A DNA stretch of 38,034 bases from a virus. Positions 1 through 7,296 of this stretch are shown piece after piece; position 1 is the first letter of the stretch, and every line of letters begins with the position of its first letter. The position numbers and the translations under genes were made by a program. The notes under the pieces are model-generated. The model was not told the origin of the DNA and did no database searches. It saw only the letters and a list, made by a program, of their open reading frames with translations. The stretch lies in IMG/VR virus record IMGVR_UViG_3300044630_003812, positions 1 through 38,034 of that record; one strand, written 5' to 3'.

Positions 1-266
1 AAACTGATATAAGCGATAGCTTCTTCAATCACGATACGTTTTTGCTCAGCTGGTAATTGTTCGAAAATCTTTTCATTCAAAACAATGATTACATCGTCAC
101 CAGTTCTGTATTTAAGAAGTTCATTGGCTTTGTTAATCTTACAGATTTCTTTTTCTTTGTTATTGGTTAAAACTGTGATGTTCACAAATTGAGATAACCC
201 AGCAGCTTCAATCACTTCATTGAACATTGATTGAGTGTCCTCAAATGGTTCTTCGTATTTTGCCAT
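1..266 (-). CDS. Hypothetical phage protein, C-terminus cut by window edge
   Basis: The reading frame opens at an ATG at 266 and stays open to the window edge, giving about 88 residues that begin MAKYEEPFEDTQSMFNEVIE. The visible part is mixed alpha/beta, with a hydrophobic strand (DDVIIVLNE) and an acidic helix (RIVIEEAIAYIS). I do not recognise the family. It has a strong host-type promoter at 300-330 and a leader ending AAACCAAATTTTATG, nearly the same as the end of the leader of the vWA gene at 4099-5559. The frame and promoter make it a confident gene; its function is unknown. Confidence 0.8.
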   Translation of the reverse strand, partial: MAKYEEPFEDTQSMFNEVIEAAGLSQFVNITVLTNNKEKEICKINKANELLKYRTGDDVIIVLNEKIFEQLPAEQKRIVIEEAIAYIS

Positions 267-299
267 AAAATTTGGTTTTTATTTTTGTTATTATTTATG

Positions 300-330
300 C
301 AAATATACTACTTACTTTTCTATCTTGCAA
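300..330 (-). promoter_or_regulatory. Host-type promoter (TTG-N20-TATATTTG)
   Basis: On the minus strand, CTTG is followed by 20 bases and then TATATTTG with a G just before the box. This matches the Bacteroidetes -33/-7 consensus fully. It lies 33 bases upstream of the ATG at 266. Confidence 0.85.
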
Positions 331-344
331 GTTTAAACTTAAAA

Positions 345-1346
345 TTATTTTAAATCTTTTATCCTCACCAATAATTCCTTCTCAGAATCACTTATAGATT
401 TAGGCATGTCAATTGTCAAATTAACCATCAAATCACCTCTGTTTTCAGCCTCATATGGTTTTAAACCTTTGTTTTGAACTTTTAAACTTGTACCCACATC
501 ACTAAAAGGTGGTATATTTACTCTAATTCTACCACCATCAATTGTATCAATCTCAACCTTATCACCCAAAACCAATTGAGGATAGGTTAATTTAAGATTC
601 ATTTTTAAATCATCATTAACACGAGTAAAAACTTTATGTTGCAATTCCATTACAGTTATATGGAGGTCACCAGTTTGACCACTTCTTATCGCATGCCCCT
701 TGCCTTGCATGACAAATGTTACACCATTAAATACACCATGTGGTACATCAATTTCTATAGTTTCTTCTATTTCAGTAACACCGCTACCAGAACACACACC
801 GCACTTAACATCATATGACGTACCAATTCCATCACACACATTACATTCAAATGATTGTTGTATATATCCTATTGGAGTATTAAGAATTTTAGTTATAATA
901 CCAGAACCACCACATGTTTTGCAATCTTGTGTGCCAGTACCACCATGACCATTACACCCACCACAACTCTGGGTTCTTTTATACTTATAACGTTTTTTAA
1001 TACCATTATATATTTCTTCAAGAGTCAATTTTAACACAAGGGTCATGTTTTCACCAACCCTAACTTGTTTGTTACGATTTTTAAAGAAATCATAAATGTT
1101 ATCAGTTGGTGGGTTAAAACCACCATTTGATGCATGACCAAAACGGTCATATTTGGCTTTTTTATCGTTATTGGACAAATGTTCATAAGCTTCAGATATC
1201 TCTTTAAACTTTTCCTCGGCTTCTTTGTTATCTTGATTTTTGTCTGGGTGCCAATTTTTTGCTAACGTGCGATAGGCCTTTTTGATTTCATCAGATGACG
1301 CATCTTTTTTAACACCTAATATTTCATAATAGTCTTTTTTCGACAT
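345..1346 (-). CDS. dnaJ: DnaJ (Hsp40) co-chaperone, type I
   Basis: This is a complete class I DnaJ. It has a J domain (residues 5-70, HPD at 33-35), a short Gly/Phe linker, a cysteine-rich zinc domain (about 128-190) with four CxxCxGxG repeats, and a C-terminal substrate-binding region. The family stimulates DnaK ATPase and passes it unfolded clients; in a phage this probably aids folding or assembly of virion or replication proteins with the host DnaK. It has about 333 residues against about 376 in E. coli. An in-frame ATG lies upstream at 1358, but the promoter -7 box ends at 1366 and would leave almost no leader. The start at 1346 gives [10 protein letters not shown], the usual DnaJ N-terminus, and is preferred. 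It is a single-gene unit with its own promoter. Confidence 0.93.
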   Translation of the reverse strand: MSKKDYYEILGVKKDASSDEIKKAYRTLAKNWHPDKNQDNKEAEEKFKEISEAYEHLSNNDKKAKYDRFGHASNGGFNPPTDNIYDFFKNRNKQVRVGENMTLVLKLTLEEIYNGIKKRYKYKRTQSCGGCNGHGGTGTQDCKTCGGSGIITKILNTPIGYIQQSFECNVCDGIGTSYDVKCGVCSGSGVTEIEETIEIDVPHGVFNGVTFVMQGKGHAIRSGQTGDLHITVMELQHKVFTRVNDDLKMNLKLTYPQLVLGDKVEIDTIDGGRIRVNIPPFSDVGTSLKVQNKGLKPYEAENRGDLMVNLTIDMPKSISDSEKELLVRIKDLK

Positions 1347-1365
1347 GGTATCATTCACTTTTACA

Positions 1366-1396
1366 CAAAAGTACGTAAATTTATTGAGATTACCAA
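1366..1396 (-). promoter_or_regulatory. Host-type promoter for dnaJ (TTTG-N20-TACTTTTG)
   Basis: On the minus strand, TTTG at -33 is followed by 20 bases and TACTTTTG, with the invariant G before the box. It sits 19 bases upstream of the preferred ATG (1346) and only 7 from the upstream ATG (1358), which decides the start choice. Confidence 0.82.
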
Positions 1397-1403
1397 ATTA
1401 TTT

Positions 1404-2060
1404 ATGGAATTTAGAGTGATTTTATTGAGTAATGGTGAGTATAAAAAAACTTTGCATAGATGTAAGACAAGAGAAACCGCTTTTATTAATTTTCATAAGA
1501 TAAAAGAAAACAACAACGTCTTATACCCCAAAAAATTTATCAACACCAAAGGGATAAAACCCGTAAAGTATGAGATATGTGTCACCAAACCTACAGAGGA
1601 TAACGACACTTTCAGAATACTAAGGGATGACTATGGAAAATTATATACAGAAAATACTCTAGGTGATTGGACGATACTGCATTCTGATGACTATCTAATA
1701 GAAGAGACGTTTTGGATATATGGGTTGAACTCAAAAGCAAAACGACCTACTATTACAGAGGTCGTTAAACGTTTGATGGTTGGGGCTCATAGCAATAAGA
1801 TGGTAAAACAAATAATTATTGTTTATAATAAAGTTTTAATTTACAATGAGAACCAATTTGATATGGTTATATGTAAAAATCTAGAAGATGCCCAAAGACT
1901 TCACCATACGCTTGCTAAGATAGCTAAAAAACAAAAAATAAAGAGTCTTATGTTTATGGGTACAGCTTCCAAAGCAACCAGAGGTCTTTTGTATGATTTG
2001 ATTCATGAACACACTGGCTGGCCTTATAAAAAAATTAGAAGACAAAATACTAGGCCTTAG
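1404..2060 (+). CDS. Hypothetical protein (218 aa), plus-strand orphan
   Basis: This 218-residue protein is one of only three convincing plus-strand genes here. It is basic, without signal peptide or membrane segment. The middle reads ITEVVKRLMVGAHSNKMVKQ and the C-terminus is strongly basic (GWPYKKIRRQNTRP), which would suit nucleic acid binding, but no known motif is visible. It diverges from dnaJ and converges on the 2057-2737 gene, sharing a TTAG in which both stop codons overlap. No clear plus-strand promoter was found. Coding is supported by length and by the tight fit between neighbours; I do not recognise the family. Confidence 0.75.
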   Translation: MEFRVILLSNGEYKKTLHRCKTRETAFINFHKIKENNNVLYPKKFINTKGIKPVKYEICVTKPTEDNDTFRILRDDYGKLYTENTLGDWTILHSDDYLIEETFWIYGLNSKAKRPTITEVVKRLMVGAHSNKMVKQIIIVYNKVLIYNENQFDMVICKNLEDAQRLHHTLAKIAKKQKIKSLMFMGTASKATRGLLYDLIHEHTGWPYKKIRRQNTRP

Positions 2061-2737
2061 AATTCAAGTATTACTTTGCCTAGTTTTATAACCAAATTAA
2101 TTTTAACCATATCATCATTTTGATATGATAGTTCACCAAAATCTATAGATTTAAACTTACAATCAGACAAATCCCATCTTTCAACAACTACACCAGTCGG
2201 GTCAAGCATTTCTAATTTTAAATCAAATTTATCTTTGATAATTTGTTTTTTTTCATACAAACTTTTATGAATCAAACCCATAAAAGATTGTGATGTTGAT
2301 GGACCAATTGGGTCCCTCATTGATATCAACATATCAGCCCAAATTATTTTTTTAAAAAGTTCAAACCCTAATATTTTTTTGGATTTTATTGTCATATTAG
2401 GTCTTGATGTTTCAACAACAACCCATTGCGGTATGTTAAAATGTTCTGGAAAAGTTATTAAAAATCTATTCATTCTTTTTGGTTCATATCTTGCAATTTC
2501 TGGAATGGTTCTTTTAATTTGCCAATTATTTTCAAAATCTTCTGAAGTCATATTTGTAAGTGCCCATTCAGTAAAAAGTACTTTACAAATTTCTTCATCT
2601 ATTGAATAAACAGCAATCAAGTGTTCAACTATGACTGAACCAAAAACATTTTTTTCTAAAATTATATCAAAAAATTTTCCCAGTTCTATTCTGTAATACC
2701 TGTTTAAAAAATTAAATATATTTTCTCTATTATTCAT
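2057..2737 (-). CDS. Tail-tube-fold (T4 gp19-like) virion protein
   Basis: The protein has 226 residues. From about residue 87 on it resembles the T4 gp19 tail-tube family in Bacteroidetes myophages: an early NRFLITFPEHFNIPQWVV segment, and near the end LDPTGVVVERWDLSDC followed by a short strand pair with a DD turn. That family forms stacked hexameric rings around the DNA channel. An extra N-terminal region of about 85 residues suggests a baseplate-side or specialised paralogue rather than the main tube subunit. It is last in an operon that probably starts at 3840 and overlaps the upstream gene by one base. The family call rests on pattern recognition only. Confidence 0.55.
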   Translation of the reverse strand: MNNRENIFNFLNRYYRIELGKFFDIILEKNVFGSVIVEHLIAVYSIDEEICKVLFTEWALTNMTSEDFENNWQIKRTIPEIARYEPKRMNRFLITFPEHFNIPQWVVVETSRPNMTIKSKKILGFELFKKIIWADMLISMRDPIGPSTSQSFMGLIHKSLYEKKQIIKDKFDLKLEMLDPTGVVVERWDLSDCKFKSIDFGELSYQNDDMVKINLVIKLGKVILEF

Positions 2738-2925
2738 TACTTAAAAAGACTTTCAAGTCTTCCAACCAGCACAGCTATTCTATCGTTATTTTCTTTTATT
2801 TTTTTTTCCACTTCTATCGGAACGTTTGTGATATATTCTGATTTTAATTTAGAATTTTCTCTTTGCAATCTATCGCTTTCACGAATACAATTATCATATA
2901 AAATAGCTTTTTCTTCTTGTGTCAT
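2737..2925 (-). CDS. Small coiled-coil protein
   Basis: This 62-residue, strongly charged protein has heptad-like spacing (CIRESDRLQRENSKLKSEY, then IEVEKKIKENNDRIAVLVGRL), so it is probably a short helical hairpin or coiled coil. There is no membrane segment. Its stop overlaps the start of the gp19-like gene by one base, so the two are probably translationally coupled, which suggests a tail or baseplate assembly accessory. Function unknown. Confidence 0.7.
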   Translation of the reverse strand: MTQEEKAILYDNCIRESDRLQRENSKLKSEYITNVPIEVEKKIKENNDRIAVLVGRLESLFK

Positions 2926-2931
2926 ATTTTT

Positions 2932-3234
2932 TTATTTTAACCCTATTAAGGATTTTATGAGTTTAAACAATCGTTTAAAAAAATTATCAGATTGTTTTTT
3001 ATTTTTTTTTGTTAATGATGTTACAGGTATCACATATTTACGTTTTATTTGATTATCATCAATTCTAAAATAAAGCATAGCTTGGTCCATCATTCTATCT
3101 AAATCATCGTCATCATCATGATTATAAGGTGATGGTATAAAAAAATCAGACTGAATGGTTGTTGCAGTGTGAGCTGTAAGGTTAATTTCACCAGTTTTGG
3201 AATTAATTTTCGGTTTTTTACGTGCCGCTGCCAT
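2932..3234 (-). CDS. Hypothetical protein, acidic middle and basic tail
   Basis: The start at 3234 gives MAAARKKPKINSKTGEINL (100 residues) and lies two bases after the stop of the upstream gene. An in-frame ATG at 3252 would overlap that gene and looks less natural. The protein has a basic N-terminus, a run of five Asp near residue 42, and a basic amphipathic C-terminus (FFKRLFKLIKSLIGLK). No known family. It is co-transcribed with the tail-tube-fold gene, so a virion or assembly role is plausible but unproven. Confidence 0.65.
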   Translation of the reverse strand: MAAARKKPKINSKTGEINLTAHTATTIQSDFFIPSPYNHDDDDDLDRMMDQAMLYFRIDDNQIKRKYVIPVTSLTKKNKKQSDNFFKRLFKLIKSLIGLK

Positions 3235-3236
3235 TG

Positions 3237-3584
3237 TTAATCGCATTTGCATTTACCATCTTGATTTTTACCACAATCACATGGTTTTTCATCAAGAATT
3301 ATTTCTTCATCTGGTACATTGATATCAATACCAATTGAGAAACTAGCTTTTATATCTTCAACCATTTTATTTATTTCTTCCATATCAACATCTTTAACCA
3401 TAACTGGATTGATACATTCAACTCTTTCCTCACCTTTGGTTGGAATAAAGAAAGCAAGTGCATTGGCCTTTCTTTTTGCCAAGGCATCATTAACCGAATC
3501 AGCAAAAGGTTTTATAATTTTTGGGTTTGACATCAATTCTGAATCAAGATAAAATACGATGATAAGTGGGTATTGTTTTTCCAT
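3237..3584 (-). CDS. Hypothetical protein with C-terminal cysteine cluster
   Basis: The protein has 115 residues. A hydrophobic strand near the N-terminus (PLIIVFYLD) starts what looks like a small alpha/beta domain, with a helix over residues 25-42. It ends in a cysteine-rich tail (CDCGKNQDGKCKC) that could hold a metal. A similar tail (CDCGTQDACDKC) ends the unrelated protein at 7678-8421. It is the second gene of the operon that starts at 3840. I do not recognise the family. Confidence 0.7.
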   Translation of the reverse strand: MEKQYPLIIVFYLDSELMSNPKIIKPFADSVNDALAKRKANALAFFIPTKGEERVECINPVMVKDVDMEEINKMVEDIKASFSIGIDINVPDEEIILDEKPCDCGKNQDGKCKCD

Positions 3585-3588
3585 TTTT

Positions 3589-3840
3589 TTAGTGGGTTAA
3601 TTCTTCAAGACTTAATTCTTCAATTATGTCTTCTTTATTTATTGTGTTATTATTATCCATGAAATACTTAGCGATTAACTCATTCACTCTTAAATTTTTA
3701 GCCTCATTACCAATTTCAGTATAGGCATATAATTTTTGTCCGTTAACTAACGCTACATAAATTAAATACTCAGAAATACTTTTATTCTTAAAAGTTTTGC
3801 TGGTATAACGGTCTATTTCTTTTATTAAAATTTTCATCAT
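3589..3840 (-). CDS. Small hypothetical protein, first gene of operon
   Basis: With the start at 3840 (MMKILIKEIDRYTSKTF) the product has 83 residues. The frame runs further upstream to an ATG at 3897, but that stretch covers the -7 box (TAAATTTG at 3844-3851) and the downstream terminator of the neighbouring unit, so the shorter form is preferred. It is a small mixed alpha/beta protein with an acidic C-terminus (EDIIEELSLEELTH) and no recognised domain. The box ends only three bases before the ATG, so the message may be leaderless. Confidence 0.65.
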   Translation of the reverse strand: MMKILIKEIDRYTSKTFKNKSISEYLIYVALVNGQKLYAYTEIGNEAKNLRVNELIAKYFMDNNNTINKEDIIEELSLEELTH

Positions 3841-3843
3841 AAC

Positions 3844-3874
3844 CAAATTTACCCAAAATTTTTGAAAGTGTAAA
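3844..3874 (-). promoter_or_regulatory. Candidate host-type promoter with weak -33
   Basis: The minus strand has CTTT, 20 bases, then TAAATTTG. The -7 box fits the consensus but the -33 has T in place of the final G. The ATG at 3840 follows after three bases. Confidence 0.45.
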
Positions 3875-3883
3875 GGGTAAAAA

Positions 3884-3911
3884 TAAAAAAACCCCATAAA
3901 TGGAGCTTTTT
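3884..3911 (-). terminator. Rho-independent terminator of the 3.9-4.06 kb RNA unit
   Basis: On the minus strand CUCCA pairs with UGGGG (one U-G pair) around a four-base loop, flanked upstream by AAAAAG and followed by seven T. It would end transcription of the non-coding stretch or small ORF just upstream. Confidence 0.6.
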
Positions 3912-3999
3912 ATTTTGTGTTTATCCAAGATGTTGGGGTATTTACTTCTAACCCTGTAATGAAGTTTTGCCGATTTAGATTAATAGGAATCAGCTCCAT
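3910..3999 (-). CDS. Possible 29-residue small ORF
   Basis: ATG at 3999 opens a 29-codon frame (starts MELIPINLNRQNF, ends TSWINTK) that stops just before the terminator at 3884-3911. Its composition is protein-like and the placement before the terminator is neat. However, its last codons form the 3' arm of the long stem described for the structured RNA, and no promoter or homologue is evident. Either the peptide or the RNA, or both, may be real. Confidence 0.3.
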   Translation of the reverse strand: MELIPINLNRQNFITGLEVNTPTSWINTK

Positions 4000-4068
4000 A
4001 GTTAATTTGATTTGTATTTGTTTTTAGATTGCAGAATACATCTTTTAACGATAAACACAAAAAAGATA

Positions 4069-4085
4069 AAGACGCTAAGCATCTT
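4069..4085 (-). terminator. Terminator of the vWA gene
   Basis: On the minus strand AAGATGC and GCGTCTT form a seven-pair stem (one G-U) with a three-base loop, followed by TATCTTTTTT. It lies about 14 bases after the stop codon of the vWA gene. Confidence 0.7.
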
Positions 4086-4098
4086 CACCCTTTTAAAT

Positions 4099-5559
4099 TT
4101 AGACTGTTACTACTGAGTAACGTGGTGACCCAATAACTTCCATCATCATAGAGAATGGAGTCATTTCCTTACCAGCCAAAAGACTAGTAAGCAACGATGG
4201 GCTAAACCCACTAACGAGGCAAGTACCATTCTTGTCAAATTGTACTGGTTTGTTACTGTCACTTCTTGATTGGATGTTCCAGTATACAATCTTAGGTACT
4301 ACGTACCCAGCTTCTGTATACATATTCTCAATCATTTCTTGAGCAGTGTCATCCCAAGATGGTCTTCTAGAACCCCAACCACTACCACGAACAGCTTCAT
4401 TGAATTCCATGTCTGAAAGTATCAACATCATTGTTGGCATTTCTGAAGGTTCAACATTCGCACCTACCGCTTTTTCAAGCAATACTTGGAAAGCACCTTG
4501 CAAGTTGGTTGAACCACCCCATTTAGCACTAGCCATTTGATTGTAACGTTCGTTAAGGTTACCCTTGACAACTTCCAAACTTGGTGAGTCATGGAATGTT
4601 ATAAACGCATCTTTGAATGGTCCAACGTTTCTTTCTGAAATATACAATCCCAAAGAGATTGCAACATCCATACAAGTTACGTTAGCGTTACTGCCAGCTG
4701 GACAGTCCATTGAACTTGATACGTCAACCAAAGGAAGAACTCTTTCTTCGTTGCCATCCATATAGTTTGGCAAGGCATCCCATTGTGCGTTGGCACCACG
4801 AGTATTTCCTTGTTTTAAGTTTTTAATGATATCGTATGGGTATACAGCACCAGCATTAATCTTGGTTTCACCTTTTTCAAGGCTAGTCAAGTATGCACCG
4901 AAACGGTCATTGTCATGTTTGCTGAACGCTTTCATCAAGTCGCTCATAGCCTTGGAAGGCAACTTAGAGTATTCGATGATTGACCACTCATTAGCACACA
5001 TCAATTGCTCAACGGTGTTAGAGTTTTCAACCAACATCTTACGGTATTCCTTTGGAGACATACCTAAAAAGTTTCTGAGTGCGTGAGCTTGTCTTTTAGC
5101 TTCACGGTTTTTTACATTTGGACGTGGCATCCACTTAGCACAAAGGCCATTCTTATCAGCTAATCCCTTGGCGATAACTTCCAACGCATCGTTCTCCAAT
5201 GGAGTTCCGATAAACACCAAAAGGTCATCCCATCTACCGAATTCACTCACAAGGTGAATGTTCTTACGCATAACCTCTGTGCGGTTGTTTGCAAGGTAGG
5301 TCACGATATCCTTGAATATTTGTCTTTCACCAGCACCACCACGCACGTCACGTGCCCAAAACAATAAACGCATAGCTGTCAATTGGTTTTCACCAAAAGC
5401 CTTTGTAAATGCATTTATAAGACGAGTTTTATCTTGTCCTCTCATAGCCCCTATTTGGAAGAACAAATCTACACAGTTGTTAAGCGATGTTGAGTTGGTC
5501 GACATACCGTTTTCGGTACGTGAATTTTTTGTTTGCATTGCAGCCAATAAAGTACTCAT
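4099..5559 (-). CDS. DUF2828-type protein: helical N-domain plus vWA (Ro60-like architecture)
   Basis: The 486-residue protein has an alpha-helical N-terminal half with conserved-looking RDVRGGAGERQIF (70-82) and GRWDDLL (108-114), and a C-terminal von Willebrand A domain. The metal-binding MIDAS is complete: D279-S281-S283, T351 (WGGSTN) and D383 (LSDMEF). This matches DUF2828, known from phages and eukaryotes. The layout of helical repeats followed by vWA is also that of the RNA-binding Ro60/Rsr proteins, which bind Y RNA and misfolded RNA. I infer, but cannot show, an RNA-related role. It is a single-gene unit with a strong promoter (5600-5630), a 40-base leader and its own terminator. A stem-closed non-coding stretch lies directly downstream. 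Confidence 0.8.
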   Translation of the reverse strand: MSTLLAAMQTKNSRTENGMSTNSTSLNNCVDLFFQIGAMRGQDKTRLINAFTKAFGENQLTAMRLLFWARDVRGGAGERQIFKDIVTYLANNRTEVMRKNIHLVSEFGRWDDLLVFIGTPLENDALEVIAKGLADKNGLCAKWMPRPNVKNREAKRQAHALRNFLGMSPKEYRKMLVENSNTVEQLMCANEWSIIEYSKLPSKAMSDLMKAFSKHDNDRFGAYLTSLEKGETKINAGAVYPYDIIKNLKQGNTRGANAQWDALPNYMDGNEERVLPLVDVSSSMDCPAGSNANVTCMDVAISLGLYISERNVGPFKDAFITFHDSPSLEVVKGNLNERYNQMASAKWGGSTNLQGAFQVLLEKAVGANVEPSEMPTMMLILSDMEFNEAVRGSGWGSRRPSWDDTAQEMIENMYTEAGYVVPKIVYWNIQSRSDSNKPVQFDKNGTCLVSGFSPSLLTSLLAGKEMTPFSMMMEVIGSPRYSVVTV

Positions 5560-5599
5560 AAAATTTGGTTTAAAGATTGGTTGATTGTGTTAAGTGATG

Positions 5600-5630
5600 C
5601 AAAGATACGAATTTTTATATCACTTGTCAA
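5600..5630 (-). promoter_or_regulatory. Host-type promoter for the vWA gene (TTG-N20-TATCTTTG)
   Basis: CTTG, 20 bases, G-TATCTTTG on the minus strand; the -33 lies within the last codons of the RNase HII gene. The box is 40 bases from the ATG at 5559. Confidence 0.85.
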
Positions 5631-6246
5631 GTTTTTTTACAAAATTCTTTACATATTGGTCTCTATGGTATTTATTTTTTCCATATTTTTTTAAAGCAAT
5701 GATATGGTCTGGTGTTAAATAACCTTTATTATTACACCAATTGTATTCTGGGTGAAGCAAATGTAACTTGCACATGTATTCGTCACGTCTTACCTTGGCT
5801 ATGATAGCAGCGGCGGCAATGCATGTATAAGTGTCATCACCCTTTGGAACTAGTGTAAGATTTGAATTGTCGGCATTGGTACCTGTGTAGTCTTCCCAAA
5901 CAGTACCATCAACTAGTAGATATTCTGGTTTAATACTAAGTTCATCAATACACTTGTGCATGGTTTTGAACGTAGCTTTGTTGATGCCAAAGTCATTGAT
6001 ATCTTTGATAGAACCAGTATGACATGATATTGAAATTGCGTTGACTATTATGAGCTCATACGCTTCTTTTCTTTGTTTTTCGGATAGTTTTTTGGAGTCA
6101 CGAATAAGTGGTGATTTAAAACCCCTAGGCATTATAACCGCTGCTGTAACCACAGGTCCAGCACCACAACCTCTTCCAACTTCATCTAAACCAGCAACAT
6201 AATCATGTTCTGGCCAATCTTCCAATAATTTACGTTCTTTCACCAT
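5620..6246 (-). CDS. rnhB: Ribonuclease HII
   Basis: This 208-residue protein carries all the RNase HII signatures: GLDEVGRG with D21 and E22, RDSKKLSEKQR (50-59), the LLVDG strand with D113, and AAAAIIAKVRRDEYM with D155. These give the four metal-binding acids that cut RNA in RNA-DNA hybrids and at single ribonucleotides. The length is normal (E. coli 198). In phage replication it would remove primers or ribonucleotides. The -7 box ends four bases before the only plausible ATG, so the message is probably leaderless. It is a single gene, and the vWA promoter overlaps its 3' end. Confidence 0.95.
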   Translation of the reverse strand: MVKERKLLEDWPEHDYVAGLDEVGRGCGAGPVVTAAVIMPRGFKSPLIRDSKKLSEKQRKEAYELIIVNAISISCHTGSIKDINDFGINKATFKTMHKCIDELSIKPEYLLVDGTVWEDYTGTNADNSNLTLVPKGDDTYTCIAAAAIIAKVRRDEYMCKLHLLHPEYNWCNNKGYLTPDHIIALKKYGKNKYHRDQYVKNFVKKLDK

Positions 6247-6250
6247 AAGG

Positions 6251-6281
6251 CAAAATTACTAAATCTTTTTGAATTTTACAA
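6251..6281 (-). promoter_or_regulatory. Host-type promoter for rnhB (TTG-N20-TAATTTTG), leaderless
   Basis: CTTG, 20 bases, G-TAATTTTG, then CCTT and the ATG at 6246. The next internal Met is about 38 codons downstream, past the catalytic DEVGRG, so the start is fixed. Confidence 0.82.
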
Positions 6282-6480
6282 GTATACCACCTAACATAAC
6301 TTCAAACTCATCAGTGGGTTCAAATTTGGTAGAGAATGGATTAGCCTTGAGAAATAAAGCTTCGTTTATAGCATTATGTTCTTTTTCTGGTAATTCATAA
6401 AAAAGAACCAACCCATTTTTTTTTATCTTCTCATTTTCCACAATTAGTGAAACAGTTTCTATTAATTGTTCATAATCCAT
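6259..6480 (-). CDS. Small hypothetical protein
   Basis: A 73-residue protein with an N-terminal helix, a strand (GLVLFYELPE) and a C-terminal strand pair (FEVMLGGILVKFKKI), probably a small alpha/beta fold. It starts one base after the stop of the 6482-6721 gene and ends the Nudix operon. Part of its 3' end holds the rnhB -33 element. Family not recognised. Confidence 0.7.
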   Translation of the reverse strand: MDYEQLIETVSLIVENEKIKKNGLVLFYELPEKEHNAINEALFLKANPFSTKFEPTDEFEVMLGGILVKFKKI

Positions 6481-6481
6481 A

Positions 6482-6721
6482 TTAAAACTTTGTAAATATT
6501 TTTTTAAGCCAAATCATAAATTTTTCATATCTGTTTTTTTTTATAATTGTAACACGACCACCCGTTTGTTTTATCTCAGAACCCAACCCAGATTTGATAT
6601 CTTTTACTAATTGAACTTTGCTGACAGCTGTGGTAATAGTTTCTTTTATCATCGCTTCTTTTTCAAGCTTTATTTCTAAACCAATCTCCACACCTGATAA
6701 TTGTTTTACATCTCTTTCCAT
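6482..6721 (-). CDS. Small hypothetical protein with basic amphipathic tail
   Basis: This 79-residue protein overlaps the end of the Nudix gene by 16 bases in another frame. It has a charged helical N-terminus and a basic aromatic C-terminus (RYEKFMIWLKKIFTKF) that could lie on a membrane. No known domain. The overlap implies translational coupling with the Nudix gene. Confidence 0.65.
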   Translation of the reverse strand: MERDVKQLSGVEIGLEIKLEKEAMIKETITTAVSKVQLVKDIKSGLGSEIKQTGGRVTIIKKNRYEKFMIWLKKIFTKF

Positions 6722-7254
6722 ATATTTTTTATTTTTTCACTCATCCCTTCAAATAAAGGTGTGGGTATTTCATTTTTAGCAAACCACCCCCATTTAAGGT
6801 TTTCATTATTCAATGTAGGTTTAAATTCTTCAGAAGTCAAGCCTACATAATAATGAAAAACCATGTTCTTTTTATCTATATTTTCAACACCAATTTTTTT
6901 TAAATTGATGATATCTGAAGATATTGATAACTCTTCTTTTATTTCACGTTTTAGCGTTTCAAGTGGATTTTCATCTTTTTCCATTCCACCAGCCACACAA
7001 GACCACGTAGGTGTTTTGTCATTTCTAAGCAACAACAAAATCTTTTGAGTTTTGATACACATAATTAAAGCACCAGCAGATTCAAGTTTTTCTTTTTCTT
7101 CTTTTATATTATCTGGTGTGTTATCAGTACCACACTTATGACAAAAATACATATCTGGGCCACTTTCAGACCTTTTCCATTTCCAACCACATTTTTTACA
7201 TGTTATGGTTTTATCAATGGCTTCTTTTAAAAGTTGTTTAATAAATGATTTCAT
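6706..7254 (-). CDS. Zinc-ribbon Nudix hydrolase with capsid-targeting-like N-terminus
   Basis: The protein (182 aa) has three parts. Residues 1-15 (MKSFIKQLLKEAIDK) form a short basic helix ending in LKE, like the capsid-targeting peptides of phage internal proteins. Residues 19-41 are a zinc ribbon (CKKC and CHKC). Residues about 55-180 are a Nudix domain with an almost perfect box, G-x5-E-x7-REIKEE, only the late Gly being Ser. Nudix enzymes hydrolyse nucleoside diphosphates linked to another moiety; the substrate cannot be told from sequence. It leads an operon with two small genes. Its promoter is interlocked with a divergent promoter for the plus-strand membrane gene. Confidence 0.88.
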   Translation of the reverse strand: MKSFIKQLLKEAIDKTITCKKCGWKWKRSESGPDMYFCHKCGTDNTPDNIKEEKEKLESAGALIMCIKTQKILLLLRNDKTPTWSCVAGGMEKDENPLETLKREIKEELSISSDIINLKKIGVENIDKKNMVFHYYVGLTSEEFKPTLNNENLKWGWFAKNEIPTPLFEGMSEKIKNIWKEM

Positions 7255-7265
7255 CTTTATAAATA

Positions 7266-7296
7266 TTTACTATTAATGCAAATATACTTATATTTG
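7266..7296 (+). promoter_or_regulatory. Divergent host-type promoter (TTTA-N19-TATATTTG)
   Basis: The -7 box TATATTTG (7289-7296) is perfect and ends six bases before the ATG at 7303. The -33 is TTTA instead of TTTG. TATAAATA at 7258-7265 is a further candidate for this strand. Confidence 0.55.

Larger units (their letters stand above)
3884..4062 (-). ncRNA. Candidate structured RNA next to the vWA (Ro60-like) gene
   Basis: About 200 bases downstream of the vWA gene lack a convincing long ORF. On the minus strand, TTTTGTGTTTATC (4062-4050) pairs perfectly over 13 bases with GATAAACACAAAA (3925-3913). Inside it, after an asymmetric loop (GTTAA against G), AAGATGT (4044-4038) pairs over 7 bases with ACATCTT (3933-3927). 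About 104 bases are enclosed, and a terminator-like hairpin with a T run follows. Such a long end-closing stem with an internal loop is how Ro-binding Y RNAs are built, and bacterial Y RNAs usually lie beside the Ro gene. The Y-RNA reading is inference. A small ORF (3910-3999) in the 3' half is the main alternative. No clear promoter was found; a TATCTTTT lies just upstream of the stem. Confidence 0.45.

Noticed and set aside
3841-3897. N-terminal extension of the 3589-3840 gene from an ATG at 3897
   Set aside because: It reads through the -7 box and next to the terminator hairpin, and adds an aromatic-rich stretch with no protein look.
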